Source of the DNA: Paraburkholderia caribensis
GTDB taxonomy: Bacteria; Pseudomonadota; Gammaproteobacteria; Burkholderiales; Burkholderiaceae
Reading direction: 5' to 3'
NCBI RefSeq assembly: GCF_002902945.1
Contig: NZ_CP026103.1
Coordinates: forward strand, 1,364,001-1,428,000
DNA length: 64,000 bases
Below, one piece after another: positions 44,767 to 53,400 of the stretch (position 1 is its first letter; each line of letters opens with the position of its first letter). A model generated the notes under the pieces. That model saw only the letters and a program-made list of their open reading frames with translations, searched no databases and had not been told where the DNA came from. The translations under genes were made by a program, and so were the position numbers.

Positions 44767-46651
44767 GAACCACCCTCTGCGACGTTGCCGCCGCGAATTC
44801 GATAGTGAATTGTGCGCCGCCGTCCGCGCCGCTGTCTGCAAGATTCGCGGCGGAAATCCTCGCGCCGAAACCTTCCACGATACGCGACGAAATGGCAAGC
44901 CCGAGGCCGAGACCTTGCCCGCGCGGCTTGGTCGTTACGAACGGCTCGAACAGATGCGCGAGCACGTCGGGCGCGATGCCGGGGCCGCTATCCGCAATCG
45001 TGAACAGCACGCGTTCGCGCGCGTCGGGATCGGCGGCGGCAATCGTGACGACACGTCTTGGTTCGTTGCGCACGGCGTCGAGCGCATTGCCCAGCAGGTT
45101 GACGATCACCTGCTGCAACTGGCTCGATTCCGCCCATACCGTCGTGCCCGCCGGAATCCTCACGTCGAGCTGCACGCCTTCGTCGCGGATGCGCGCTTCG
45201 TAGATGAGCCGCGCGTGCGCGACGGCTTCGCTCAACGACACCGCCACCCGCTCGACATCCGGTTTGCGCGCGAAGGTCTTCAACTCGCCCGTCAGCACGG
45301 CCATGCTGTCGACGAGTTTCGCCACGCGCTCCAGATTCGCCACCGCCTGCGCCGGCTGGTTGCGCTCGAAGAACGTGCGCGCGTTGTCGCACAGCGTGCG
45401 GATCGCGACAAGAGGCTGGTTCAGCTCGTGCGTGAGGCCCGCGGCCATCTGCCCGAGCACGGCGAGCTTGCCCGCATGCACGACTTCCTGCTGCGAGTCG
45501 CGCAGACGCTGCTCGGTCCGCTTGCGCTCGACGATCTCCTGCTTCATCCGTTCATTGGTTTCCACGAGCGCCGCCGTGCGTTGCGCGACGGTCATCTCCA
45601 GCCGGTCGTTCACGAGGCGCAACGCGTCCTGCGCCTTGAGCTTTTCAGCGATCGTGCGGCGCCGCTGGGTCGCGTACAGCGCATACAACCCGGCGATCAG
45701 AAACGCGCCCGTCACGAACGCCAGCGCAATCTGCTGCTGGCGTCGCGCGGTGGCGACGTCGAGCAACACCATGATCGAGTCGCCCGCTTGCGGCGCGCTC
45801 CGCGACATCACGAGAAACTGCGTGGTGTGGCCCGCCCGCCGCCAGTCGGGAAAGCGCCCGAGCCATGCCGCTCCATTCCAGTCGCCGACCCGGCGATAAG
45901 GCAGCGCGTCGACGTTGCGGCCCGCGTATTGCCGCGAAGCCTGAATATCGTGCTGCTGCTGGGCGGTGATCGGACGGATGGCGGTGAACTTCCACGCGGG
46001 CACCGTCGAGATGACGATCACGCCGTTACCGTCGATCACCATCGCCGCTTCACCGGGCGTGCGCCATGCCGCTTCGAGCGCATCGACGCTCAGCTTCACG
46101 GCCGCCGCGCCGATCGGCTTGCCCGCGTCGCGCACGGCGCTCGAGAAGTACAGGCCCGGCATGCCCGTGTTCGTGCCGATGCCGAAGAAGCGCCCCGCGC
46201 CGTGCGCGAGCGCGTCCTTAAAGTAAGGCCGATAGGAAACGTTAGTGCCGACGAAGCTGAACGACTGGTTCCAGTTGCTCGCGGCGATCACCTCGCCTTG
46301 CAGGTCGATCACGTCGGTGGCGAGACTGCCCGCGTCGGCATTGACGGCTTCGAGATACGTGTTGACTTCGTGCAGCAGTTCAGGCGAAGCGCGCGAGCCT
46401 GCGCGCAGCAGCGCGCGCACGCTGTCTTGCCGCGCGACGATGGCGGGCATCGTCTCGAAGCGGCCCAACTCGCTTTTCAGGCTGGCGGCGTACAGGTCCA
46501 GCCGATGCGCGCCGACTTGCGCGAGCGCATCGATGGCACGGTCCCACGCAAATTCGACGGCCGCGGCCGCTGCGCCGAGATACAGCGCGCCGGCAGCGGC
46601 CCATGCCCATAACGGTATGCCTCTTATTCTCACGCGCACATTCAACCTCAT
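44756..46651 (-). CDS. dctB: Sensor histidine kinase, DctB-like
   Basis: About 631 residues, starting MRLNVRVRIRGIPLWAWAAA. One N-terminal helix, a large periplasmic double-Cache domain (about 35-320, including SYRPYFKDALAHGAGRFFGIGTNTGMPGLYFS, typical for DctB), a second helix (QIALAFVTGAFLIAGLYALY), a coiled-coil, a His-box LGQMAAGLTHELNQPLVAIRTL (His about 408) and N, G boxes (VIVNLLGNALDAVRN, DSGPGIAPDVLAHLFEPF). It would sense an organic acid outside and phosphorylate DctD. An upstream TTG start is possible but adds an unlikely leader. Confidence 0.9.
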   Translation of the reverse strand: MRLNVRVRIRGIPLWAWAAAGALYLGAAAAAVEFAWDRAIDALAQVGAHRLDLYAASLKSELGRFETMPAIVARQDSVRALLRAGSRASPELLHEVNTYLEAVNADAGSLATDVIDLQGEVIAASNWNQSFSFVGTNVSYRPYFKDALAHGAGRFFGIGTNTGMPGLYFSSAVRDAGKPIGAAAVKLSVDALEAAWRTPGEAAMVIDGNGVIVISTVPAWKFTAIRPITAQQQHDIQASRQYAGRNVDALPYRRVGDWNGAAWLGRFPDWRRAGHTTQFLVMSRSAPQAGDSIMVLLDVATARRQQQIALAFVTGAFLIAGLYALYATQRRRTIAEKLKAQDALRLVNDRLEMTVAQRTAALVETNERMKQEIVERKRTEQRLRDSQQEVVHAGKLAVLGQMAAGLTHELNQPLVAIRTLCDNARTFFERNQPAQAVANLERVAKLVDSMAVLTGELKTFARKPDVERVAVSLSEAVAHARLIYEARIRDEGVQLDVRIPAGTTVWAESSQLQQVIVNLLGNALDAVRNEPRRVVTIAAADPDARERVLFTIADSGPGIAPDVLAHLFEPFVTTKPRGQGLGLGLAISSRIVEGFGARISAANLADSGADGGAQFTIEFAAATSQRVVHGR

Positions 46652-46768
46652 CGATGCCGGACGCCGGATGCCGGCTTGCGCTGGACTCGCGCACGGCACC
46701 TTATACGAAAACGGGCGGCGCAAGCCGATCGCGCCGCCCGCCGCCGCGCCGCATCGGGCGCCGTCGCG

Positions 46769-48133
46769 TCAGCCGAAATGCGCCAGCAGGATCAGCGTCA
46801 GCGTCACCACGATCGCGCCGCCGATGCGCGTGGCGATCTGCGCGAACGGCATCAGCGTCATGCGGTTCGCCGCCGTCAGGATCGCCACGTCGCCCGTGCC
46901 GCCCTGGCCGCTGTGGCAGGCGTTCACGATTGCGGTGTCGATAGGGTACATCTTCAGGAAGCGTCCAACCACAAAGCCCGTGCCCATCAGCGTCGCCACC
47001 GTCACGACGATGGTCACGATATTGGCGATCGTGAACGCGGCGATCAGCTTGTCCCACGGCGTCATCGCCACGCCGATCGCGAACAGCAGCGGATACGTGA
47101 CGGCCGTCGAGAAGAACTTGTAGACGACGAACGCGCCCTCCTGCAACTGCGGCGACACCGCGCGCGCGAGCTTCACGAGCACCGCGAGGAACAGCATCGC
47201 GACGGGCGCGGGCAGGCCGAACAGGTTGCGGCACATGAGGCCGAGCAGATACAGCGTGATCGCGGTAATGCCGGCTGCGGCAATATGCGAGACGTCGATA
47301 TGGCCGGTGATCTCTTCCTTCACGGGGTCCATTTCATCCTTCTCGCCGACCTGCAGACGCCCCTGTCCCGTCAGATGCGGAAAGCGCTTGCCGATCATGT
47401 CGAGCGCGCCCGACAGCACGATCGCCGTCAGGCTGCCGAGCATCACGGGCGGCAGCACCTGTGCGAACAGCTCGCCCTGCGGCAGGTGCATGATCTCCGA
47501 ATAGCCGATGGACAGCGGAATCGCGCCCTCGCCGACGCCGCCCGCCATGATGGGCACGACGATATACAGCAGCGTATGCCGCACGCCAAGCCCGAACATC
47601 GCGCCGACGGCCGTGCCGACGATAGCCGCCGCAATCGATCCGACTGCCAGCGGCACGAAGATCTTGATGAAACCCTGGATCAGCACGCGCCGGTCCATGC
47701 TCAGAATGCTGCCGACGATGATCGACGCGATGAACAGATACAGGAAGTTCGTCTGCTTGGTGAACTCCGTCGTCAGGTTGAGGACGGGTTTCGGCAACAG
47801 GTGGTAGTACGTGAGCGCCGAGGGCACGAAGGTCGCGCAGATCGCGGCCGCGCCGATATTGCGCAGGATGGGCAGACGCTTGCCCAGCTCGGCGCAGGTG
47901 AAGCCGAAGAAGGCCAGTACCGCGATCGCCATCGAAATTTCGCCGGGCACCTTGCCGGTGACGGCGAAGCCCGTGATCAGCGCCAGCAGGATGAAGTAGA
48001 TGGGCAGCGGGATGATGCCGATCCGGTATTCCATCAGCTTCCACCAGCCTTCCGGCCAGAAGCGTGTTTTGGTGGTGGGTTGCTGCGTGGACACCGGCTG
48101 CGAAGTGCCGTGGGCGGGTGAAGTGGTTTGCAA
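46769..48133 (-). CDS. 2-hydroxycarboxylate (citrate/malate):cation symporter, 2HCT family
   Basis: 454 residues, about eleven helices with two re-entrant loops carrying AGGVGEGAIPLSIGYSE and ACHSGQGGTGDVAILTAANRM, the paired GGxG motifs of CitS, CimH and MaeP-type carriers. It imports citrate or malate with sodium or protons. The start is a TTG at 48133 with AAGGAG seven bases upstream; an ATG within the spacer is out of frame. Upstream lie a sigma-54 promoter and two matching palindromes, so control by the neighbouring DctBD is likely. Confidence 0.9.
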   Translation of the reverse strand: MQTTSPAHGTSQPVSTQQPTTKTRFWPEGWWKLMEYRIGIIPLPIYFILLALITGFAVTGKVPGEISMAIAVLAFFGFTCAELGKRLPILRNIGAAAICATFVPSALTYYHLLPKPVLNLTTEFTKQTNFLYLFIASIIVGSILSMDRRVLIQGFIKIFVPLAVGSIAAAIVGTAVGAMFGLGVRHTLLYIVVPIMAGGVGEGAIPLSIGYSEIMHLPQGELFAQVLPPVMLGSLTAIVLSGALDMIGKRFPHLTGQGRLQVGEKDEMDPVKEEITGHIDVSHIAAAGITAITLYLLGLMCRNLFGLPAPVAMLFLAVLVKLARAVSPQLQEGAFVVYKFFSTAVTYPLLFAIGVAMTPWDKLIAAFTIANIVTIVVTVATLMGTGFVVGRFLKMYPIDTAIVNACHSGQGGTGDVAILTAANRMTLMPFAQIATRIGGAIVVTLTLILLAHFG

Positions 48134-48205
48134 AGCATGTCTCCTTGATCGGGATGCGCGGGTGGCATCGCTTGTCTATGGCCGTGGCCAGCGGGTGCCT
48201 GTAGC

Positions 48206-48220
48206 GCAAAGCCCATGCCA
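48206..48220 (-). promoter_or_regulatory. Sigma-54 promoter of the 2HCT symporter gene
   Basis: On the minus strand TGGCATGGGCTTTGC, with GG and GC ten bases apart as in the -24/-12 consensus. It is about 73 bp before the TTG start. Expected to need an enhancer-binding activator. Confidence 0.75.
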
Positions 48221-48302
48221 GTTTTTTTTCCAAGGAGGAAATTTTTAATCCATTGATTCTTATATGTTTTTTCGGGTAGAAAAAGAGTGGCAGACGGTGC
48301 CG

Positions 48303-48318
48303 TTCTGAGACCTCAGAA
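48303..48318. promoter_or_regulatory. Palindrome 1, candidate DctD enhancer site
   Basis: TTCTGAGACCTCAGAA, with core CTGA-N4-TCAG. Its centre is 104 bp upstream of the -12 element, within the usual range for sigma-54 activators. A second site with the same core lies 32 bp away, three helical turns. Confidence 0.6.
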
Positions 48319-48334
48319 TTGGTCTGGACGGGCA

Positions 48335-48350
48335 GGCTGAGAATTCAGCC
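48335..48350. promoter_or_regulatory. Palindrome 2, candidate DctD enhancer site
   Basis: GGCTGAGAATTCAGCC, sharing CTGAGA-N2-TCAG with the site at 48303. Centre 136 bp upstream of the -12 element. Confidence 0.6.
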
Positions 48351-48389
48351 ATTCGCTAGAATCGCGGCATCGCCCGATTGGGGAAAACC

Positions 48390-48830
48390 ATGCAGGACAC
48401 ATGGCAGTTCCAGATCCGGATCACCGCTTCGGAAGAACGCGCTGGCGCGTGGCGCGCCGATCCCGCTGCGCAGTCTTACGCGCCGCTCCATGACGTGCTG
48501 AAACGGCATCGGGCGGAACTGAAATGCCAGTTCGACGCATTCGCCGATTACGTCAGGGAAGCCGAGGAAGTCGGGACGGCTGCGTACCCGCTCTATGACT
48601 GGACGCGGCAGACCATCGACAACCCGGACAAGAAAGCGAAATACCTGCGCTCCTTCACCGTGTACGTGGAGGGCGAGCAGATTTACGCAAAGGCGACGGC
48701 CGACTCGCTCGAAGCCGCGCTCTCGTCGCTGGCGCTGGATCGCGACTCGGGTATCGAGCGTGTATTCAGGTACGACACGAATCCCGCGCATAACCCGCAG
48801 CCGCCGCAATCGGGCGGCAAGGCGCAATAG
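48390..48830 (+). CDS. Hypothetical protein
   Basis: About 146 residues from MQDTWQFQIRITASEERAGA. Cytosolic, with an N-terminal beta strand like a regulatory domain, then RHRAELKCQFDAFADYVREAEEVG, YPLYDWTRQTIDNPDKKAKY and a low-complexity end rich in P and Q. Not recognised. Begins 40 bp after the palindromes and could share that control region. Confidence 0.6.
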   Translation: MQDTWQFQIRITASEERAGAWRADPAAQSYAPLHDVLKRHRAELKCQFDAFADYVREAEEVGTAAYPLYDWTRQTIDNPDKKAKYLRSFTVYVEGEQIYAKATADSLEAALSSLALDRDSGIERVFRYDTNPAHNPQPPQSGGKAQ

Positions 48831-48887
48831 CCGCTCCGCCGCGCCCATCGTCTGAAGGACGCCAGCGAACCGGCCACCGCCGCGCCC

Positions 48888-49304
48888 TCACGCCAGCGCG
48901 ATTTCGACGTCGATATTGCCGCGCGTCGCCTTCGAATAGGGGCACGTCTGATGTGCCGCGTCGACGATCTTCCGTGCGACTTCAGCGCTTACGCCCGGCA
49001 GGCTCACGTTCAGACGCGCCTGCAGGAAGTAACCGCCCTCGCCCGTGCCCAGATCGACTTCGGCGTTCACGCTGGTATCGGCGGGCAGCGCCACTTTCAG
49101 ATCGCGCGCTGCCAGTCCCATTGCGCCGATGAAACACGCCGACCAGCCCGCTGCGAACAGTTGCTCGGGGTTGGTGCCCTTGCCGCTCGATCCCGGCGGC
49201 GAAAGCTGGATATCCAGCCGGCCGTCCGAGCTGCGCGCCGCGCCTTCGCGGCCGCCCGTGGTTTGCGTCTTGCCCGTGTACAGGACGTTGTCGATTCTTG
49301 CCAT
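48888..49304 (-). CDS. ohr: Organic hydroperoxide resistance protein, Ohr
   Basis: 138 residues from MARIDNVLYTGKTQTTGGRE, the usual Ohr length. The two redox cysteines are C57 (AAGWSACFIGAMG) and C121 (HQTCPYSKATRGN). Ohr is a lipoyl-dependent thiol peroxidase for fatty-acid and organic hydroperoxides. It is the second gene of a short operon, 26 bp after a small secreted protein gene, whose promoter carries two OhrR-type sites. The regulator is encoded just upstream. Confidence 0.93.
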   Translation of the reverse strand: MARIDNVLYTGKTQTTGGREGAARSSDGRLDIQLSPPGSSGKGTNPEQLFAAGWSACFIGAMGLAARDLKVALPADTSVNAEVDLGTGEGGYFLQARLNVSLPGVSAEVARKIVDAAHQTCPYSKATRGNIDVEIALA

Positions 49305-49330
49305 GACGTTCTCTCTCCTCTGCTCGCCAA

Positions 49331-49600
49331 TTAATGATGCTTGAAGGTGGACAGGCCGAACTCGGCAGAAATGGTGCGGTGACCCGACTGAACAGTCTGG
49401 GTTGCTACGCCGCCCATATCGTCGTTGATAGCTGCATTGCGGCCTGCGTCGGCGACGATGGCGCTCGGGCCTTGCTGCGACACGGGCGCGCCTTGCAGCG
49501 GGTTGTAATGCGGCGCCGGGCCGTAGCCGCTCGCGAAAGCAGAACTGGACGCTGCCGCGCCAAGGGCAAACCAGACTGCGACTTTGAAGAACTTGTTCAT
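49331..49600 (-). CDS. Small secreted protein in the ohr operon
   Basis: 89 residues. MNKFFKVAVWFALGAAASSS then AFA is a clear Sec signal peptide, cleaved before SGYGPAPHYNPLQGAPVSQQ; the mature part is about 66 residues, polar and Gly/Gln rich. Similar short exported proteins are common in Burkholderia; the function is unknown. Being between the OhrR-controlled promoter and ohr suggests a peroxide-linked envelope role. Confidence 0.8.
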   Translation of the reverse strand: MNKFFKVAVWFALGAAASSSAFASGYGPAPHYNPLQGAPVSQQGPSAIVADAGRNAAINDDMGGVATQTVQSGHRTISAEFGLSTFKHH

Positions 49601-49703
49601 GTTGAACTCCGCCAGGATGGAGGCACCCGCCTAAGGGCGCCGTAACTTTAAAAATTCCGTGGATCACGCCTCTTCGACGTCACCCACCTCTTTAAACCGC
49701 ACA

Positions 49704-49727
49704 CGATTTGATCGCGTACGACACATT
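49704..49727. promoter_or_regulatory. OhrR-type operator 1
   Basis: CGATTTGATCG, then CGTA and CGACACATT. Same layout as the sites at 49756 and 50361. It overlaps the transcription start region of the ohr operon promoter. Confidence 0.65.
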
Positions 49728-49752
49728 CTAGGCCCAAAACTTTTCATGTCAA
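49725..49752 (-). promoter_or_regulatory. Sigma-70 promoter of the secreted protein-ohr operon
   Basis: Minus strand TTGACA (49752-49747), a 16-base spacer and TAGAAT (49730-49725). It lies between two operator-like sites, about 120 bp before the first gene. Confidence 0.75.
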
Positions 49753-49755
49753 GCA

Positions 49756-49779
49756 CGATTTAATCGCGTGCGATGTATA
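49756..49779. promoter_or_regulatory. OhrR-type operator 2
   Basis: CGATTTAATCG, then CGTG and CGATGTATA, right behind the -35 box. Core is the inverted repeat CGATT-T-AATCG. Confidence 0.7.
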
Positions 49780-49851
49780 TGCCGTGAAAAAAGCCGGGAA
49801 TCCGGCTTGACGACGCGCCTGGCACGGCCGACGGGCACGGCCAGGCGTTAC

Positions 49852-50313
49852 TCAGTCCTGCTCGTTCACAGCTTTGATCAGGTTGTTGCGCAGGGTGACG
49901 ATCGACTTCTGCATCTTCGAGAACTCGTCGGGCGTGAGGCCGCAAGCCTCCACCAGATCCATGCCGAACGCCTTTTCGCGCAGCTTCCGCCCAGCCTTGG
50001 TCAGGCTGACGCGCACCTGGCGCTCGTCTTCCGGGTCGCGCTGGCGCTCCAGATAGCCCATCGCTTCGAGCTTCTTCAGAATCGGCGTGAGCGTGTTCGA
50101 TTCGAGAAACAGTTTTTCACCGAGACTGCTGACGGTCTGATGGTCCTCTTCCCACAGCGCGATCACGGTGATGTATTGCGTGTACGTGAGCCCCAGTTCT
50201 TCGAGAATCGGCTTGTAAGCCTTGCCGAATGCCAGGTTCGCCGAGTAGACGGCAAAACACAGGAAGTCGGCGAGCTTCGGGTTCGTGTCTTCTGCCTTGG
50301 CGGTGGTCTTCAT
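49852..50313 (-). CDS. ohrR: MarR-family peroxide sensor OhrR
   Basis: 153 residues from MKTTAKAEDTNPKLADFLCF. The redox Cys is C19, in the conserved FLCFAVYSANLAFGKAYKP. Winged helix with TVSSLGEKLFLESNTLTPILKKLEAMGYLERQRDPEDERQVRV. Reduced OhrR represses; oxidation of the Cys by organic peroxide releases it. The gene lies upstream of the ohr unit in the same direction. Its own promoter overlaps a third operator-like site, so it is autoregulated. Confidence 0.92.
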   Translation of the reverse strand: MKTTAKAEDTNPKLADFLCFAVYSANLAFGKAYKPILEELGLTYTQYITVIALWEEDHQTVSSLGEKLFLESNTLTPILKKLEAMGYLERQRDPEDERQVRVSLTKAGRKLREKAFGMDLVEACGLTPDEFSKMQKSIVTLRNNLIKAVNEQD

Positions 50314-50358
50314 TTGCGTCCTCGTTGGCACGAGACGGATGTCTCAACAAGAACCCAT

Positions 50359-50384
50359 TATACATCGCGTACGATTTAATCGGA
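50359..50384 (-). promoter_or_regulatory. ohrR promoter -10 and OhrR-type operator 3
   Basis: On the minus strand CGATTAAATCG, then TACG and CGATGTATA, merging into TATAAT (50364-50359). The orientation relative to the plus strand is the reverse of sites 1 and 2. The -35 is weak. Confidence 0.68.
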
Positions 50385-50443
50385 AATGCTTGACATGCCG
50401 GCAGCATGCGAACAAGGATGCGGGCAGGTTCGCCGCGCCCCCA

Positions 50444-53400
50444 TCAGTACACGTCGCGCACGTAGCGGCGGTCCTTCGCCATTGCCCCGACGTATTCTTC
50501 CGCGCGCTCCGCGCTCAGGCCGCCGTGTTGCGCGACCACTTCCTTCAAGGCGGCATCGACGTCCTTCGCCATCCGGCTCGCGTCGCCGCACACGTAGAAG
50601 TGCGCGCCTTCTTCGAGCCATGCCCACAGCTGCGCGCCCTGCTCGCGCATCCGGTCCTGCACATACACCTTGTCGGCCTGATCGCGCGAGAACGCCAGAT
50701 CGAGGCGCGTCAGCAGCCCGCTTTGCTGCATGCTTTCGAGTTCGTCGCGATAGTAGAAATCCGTTGCCGCATGCTGTTCGCCGAAGAAGAGCCAGTTGCG
50801 CCCGGTCGCGCCGCGCGCGCTGCGCTCGTGCAGGAAGCCGCGAAACGGCGCGACGCCCGTGCCCGGCCCGACCATGATCATCGGTGTGTCGCCGCTGCGC
50901 GGCGGACGGAAATGCGCGGACTTCTGCACGAAGACAGGCACGCTGACGTCGTGCGCGCGATCGGCGAGGAACGTCGACGACACGCCTTTGCGGTTGCGCC
51001 GGCCATTGTTGTAACGCACGGCGGCCACCGTCAGATGCACTTCACCCGCATGTGCCTTCGGGCTCGATGCGATCGAATAGAGCCGCGGCTGAAGGCGCTT
51101 GAGCACACTGAGCAATTCGCTGGCCGACAGATCGGCGGGAAACTCGTGCAGCACGTCGGCGAGCTGCTGGCCCCACAGCCATTGCTTCAGGTCGGCCTTG
51201 CGATCGTCGGCGAGCAGTCTGGCGAGCGCATCGTTGCGGCTGCGCGAGGCGATCAGCTGCAGCGCTTCGACGCTCGGCCGCGCTATTTCATAGTGCCGCG
51301 CCAATGCGTCGGCGATCCGCATGTCGCCGACACCCGCCACATGCACCGACGCGTCCGGCTTCACGCCCGACAGATCGATAAGTTCGTCGACGAGTTCGGG
51401 GCAGTTTTTCGGCCACACGCCCAACGCATCGCCTGCTTCGTATTCGAGGTTCGAATCGCCGATGGCCAGCGAAAAGTAGCGCGTGTCCTTCGAGCCGTTG
51501 CGATTGAGGCGCAGATTGTCGACGAGCCGCGACTGGGCGGGACTCGTCTTCGACGGCGTCGCGCCAGGCAGCACGGCGGGAATCAAGCCTTGCGCGGGCA
51601 CTTCATACAGCGACGCGTCATCAGCCTTGATCTTCGCGATCACGGCTTCGAGCCACTTGTCGGCGGCCGGCTGAAAATCCGTGTCGCAATCGACGCGCGC
51701 ATGCAGGCGTTTGGCGCCCAGCTCGGCGAAGCGCGCGTCGAGCTTGCGGCCGTGGCCGCAGAACTGGTCGTAGCTGGGGTCGCCGAATCCGAGCACCGCG
51801 TATTGCTGATCGACGAGACGCGGCGCGCTGTCGGCCTGCAATGCGTTCCAGAAGCTCTGGCCGTTGTCGGGCGCGTCGCCGTCGCCGAACGTGCTCGTCA
51901 TCAGCAGCACGTACTTGCTCTGCGCGAGCGCGGTGACGGGCATGTCCGCCATGCACGACATGCGGATTTCGAAACCGGACTCCATCAGTTGCGTCGCGTA
52001 CTGCTCGGTTAGCGATTCGATGTTGCCCGTCTGCGATGCCCACAGCAGCGCGACCTTGGGCCGCGCATGCGCGATGCGCACGGCCGGCTCACCGGCGGCG
52101 GCCGGTTGCGTCACGGAAGTCAGCGCCGGACCTGCTTCCGGCGCGCGGCTGAAAAGACCCGCGAGCACGCCGTCGAACCAGAGGCGCGCATTCGCGGATA
52201 GCGGCGCATTGACGGGCAACGTAGGCACGCCTCGCGCGTCGCCTTGCGACGAACGCAAGCCGCTGACGAAACCCGCCATGTAGAGCCGCGCCGTGTCGTC
52301 CAGCGCCGGCGCGGGCGTGTCGGTAATGCCGAGCAGGGCGGCAAGAGCGTCGATACGGGACATATCCGGTTCCTGTGGCTGACCGGCCGTCGCGATGGGC
52401 GTTTCCTTCGTGACGGCGGGTGCTTCTTCAGTATCGTGCGGCAACGCTTCTTCGACAGGGTCGGCTTCGACGCGCGTCAGCGCCACCGCGCAGAACTTCA
52501 ACTCAGGCTGCTGCGAGATCGCATCGATCGCGTCGCTCGTCACCGCGTTGATGCACAGGTCGTCGCCATACACGTCGTTCCAGTGCATCGGCGCGAAGCA
52601 GTTGCCGGGCCGCACGCGCTCGGTGACGACGGCGGGCAGCACCGCGCGCCCACGCTGCGAACGAACCTCGACGCGGTCCTTGTCGCGCACGCCGAGCGAT
52701 GCGGCGTCTTCCGGATGCAGTTCGACGAAGGGCGCAGGGTTCAGCCGGTTGAGCATCGGCACCTTGCCGGTCTTGGTCATCGTGTGCCACTGATGCTGCA
52801 GGCGGCCCGTATTCAGCACGATGGGGAATTGCGCGCCCGGCATCTCGGCGGGATCGACGTGCGGACGCGCGAAAAACATCGCCTTGCCGCTCGCGGTCGG
52901 AAATACCAGCGCGGGGCGCGTGCCGTCGGGCAGCACTTTCAGCGTCTGGCTCACGCCGTCGTTCAGATAGCGCAGCGGATTGCGGTCGGACGCGGCGTCG
53001 GGCGCGCACGGCCATTGCAGCGGCGTCTCGCGCAGGCGCGCATGGCTCGCGCCGCGCAGGTCGTAGCCCGTCTTCGGATTCGACACGCGTGCGATCTCAT
53101 CGAACACTTCAGCCGCCGACGCATACGTGAACGCATCCGCGAAGCCCATCTCGCACGCCATGCGCGCGATGATCTGCCAGTCGGCGAGCGCGGCGCCGGG
53201 CGGATCGACGGCCTTCTGCATCAGCGTCATGTTGCGCTCGGAATTGATCATCACGCCTTCCGCCTCGGCCCACAGCGCGCCGGGCAGCAGGACGTCAGCG
53301 TAGCGGTTGGTCTCCGTGTCGAGAAACGCGTCCTGCGCGATCACCAGTTCAGCGGCCTGCAATCCGGCAATCACGTTCTGCCGGTTCGCGACGCTCGCCA

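Noticed and set aside
43535..46612. Plus-strand open frame of 1025 codons
   Set aside because: It is antisense to dctD and dctB, which have clear domains. High GC with strong third-position bias leaves the opposite strand open.
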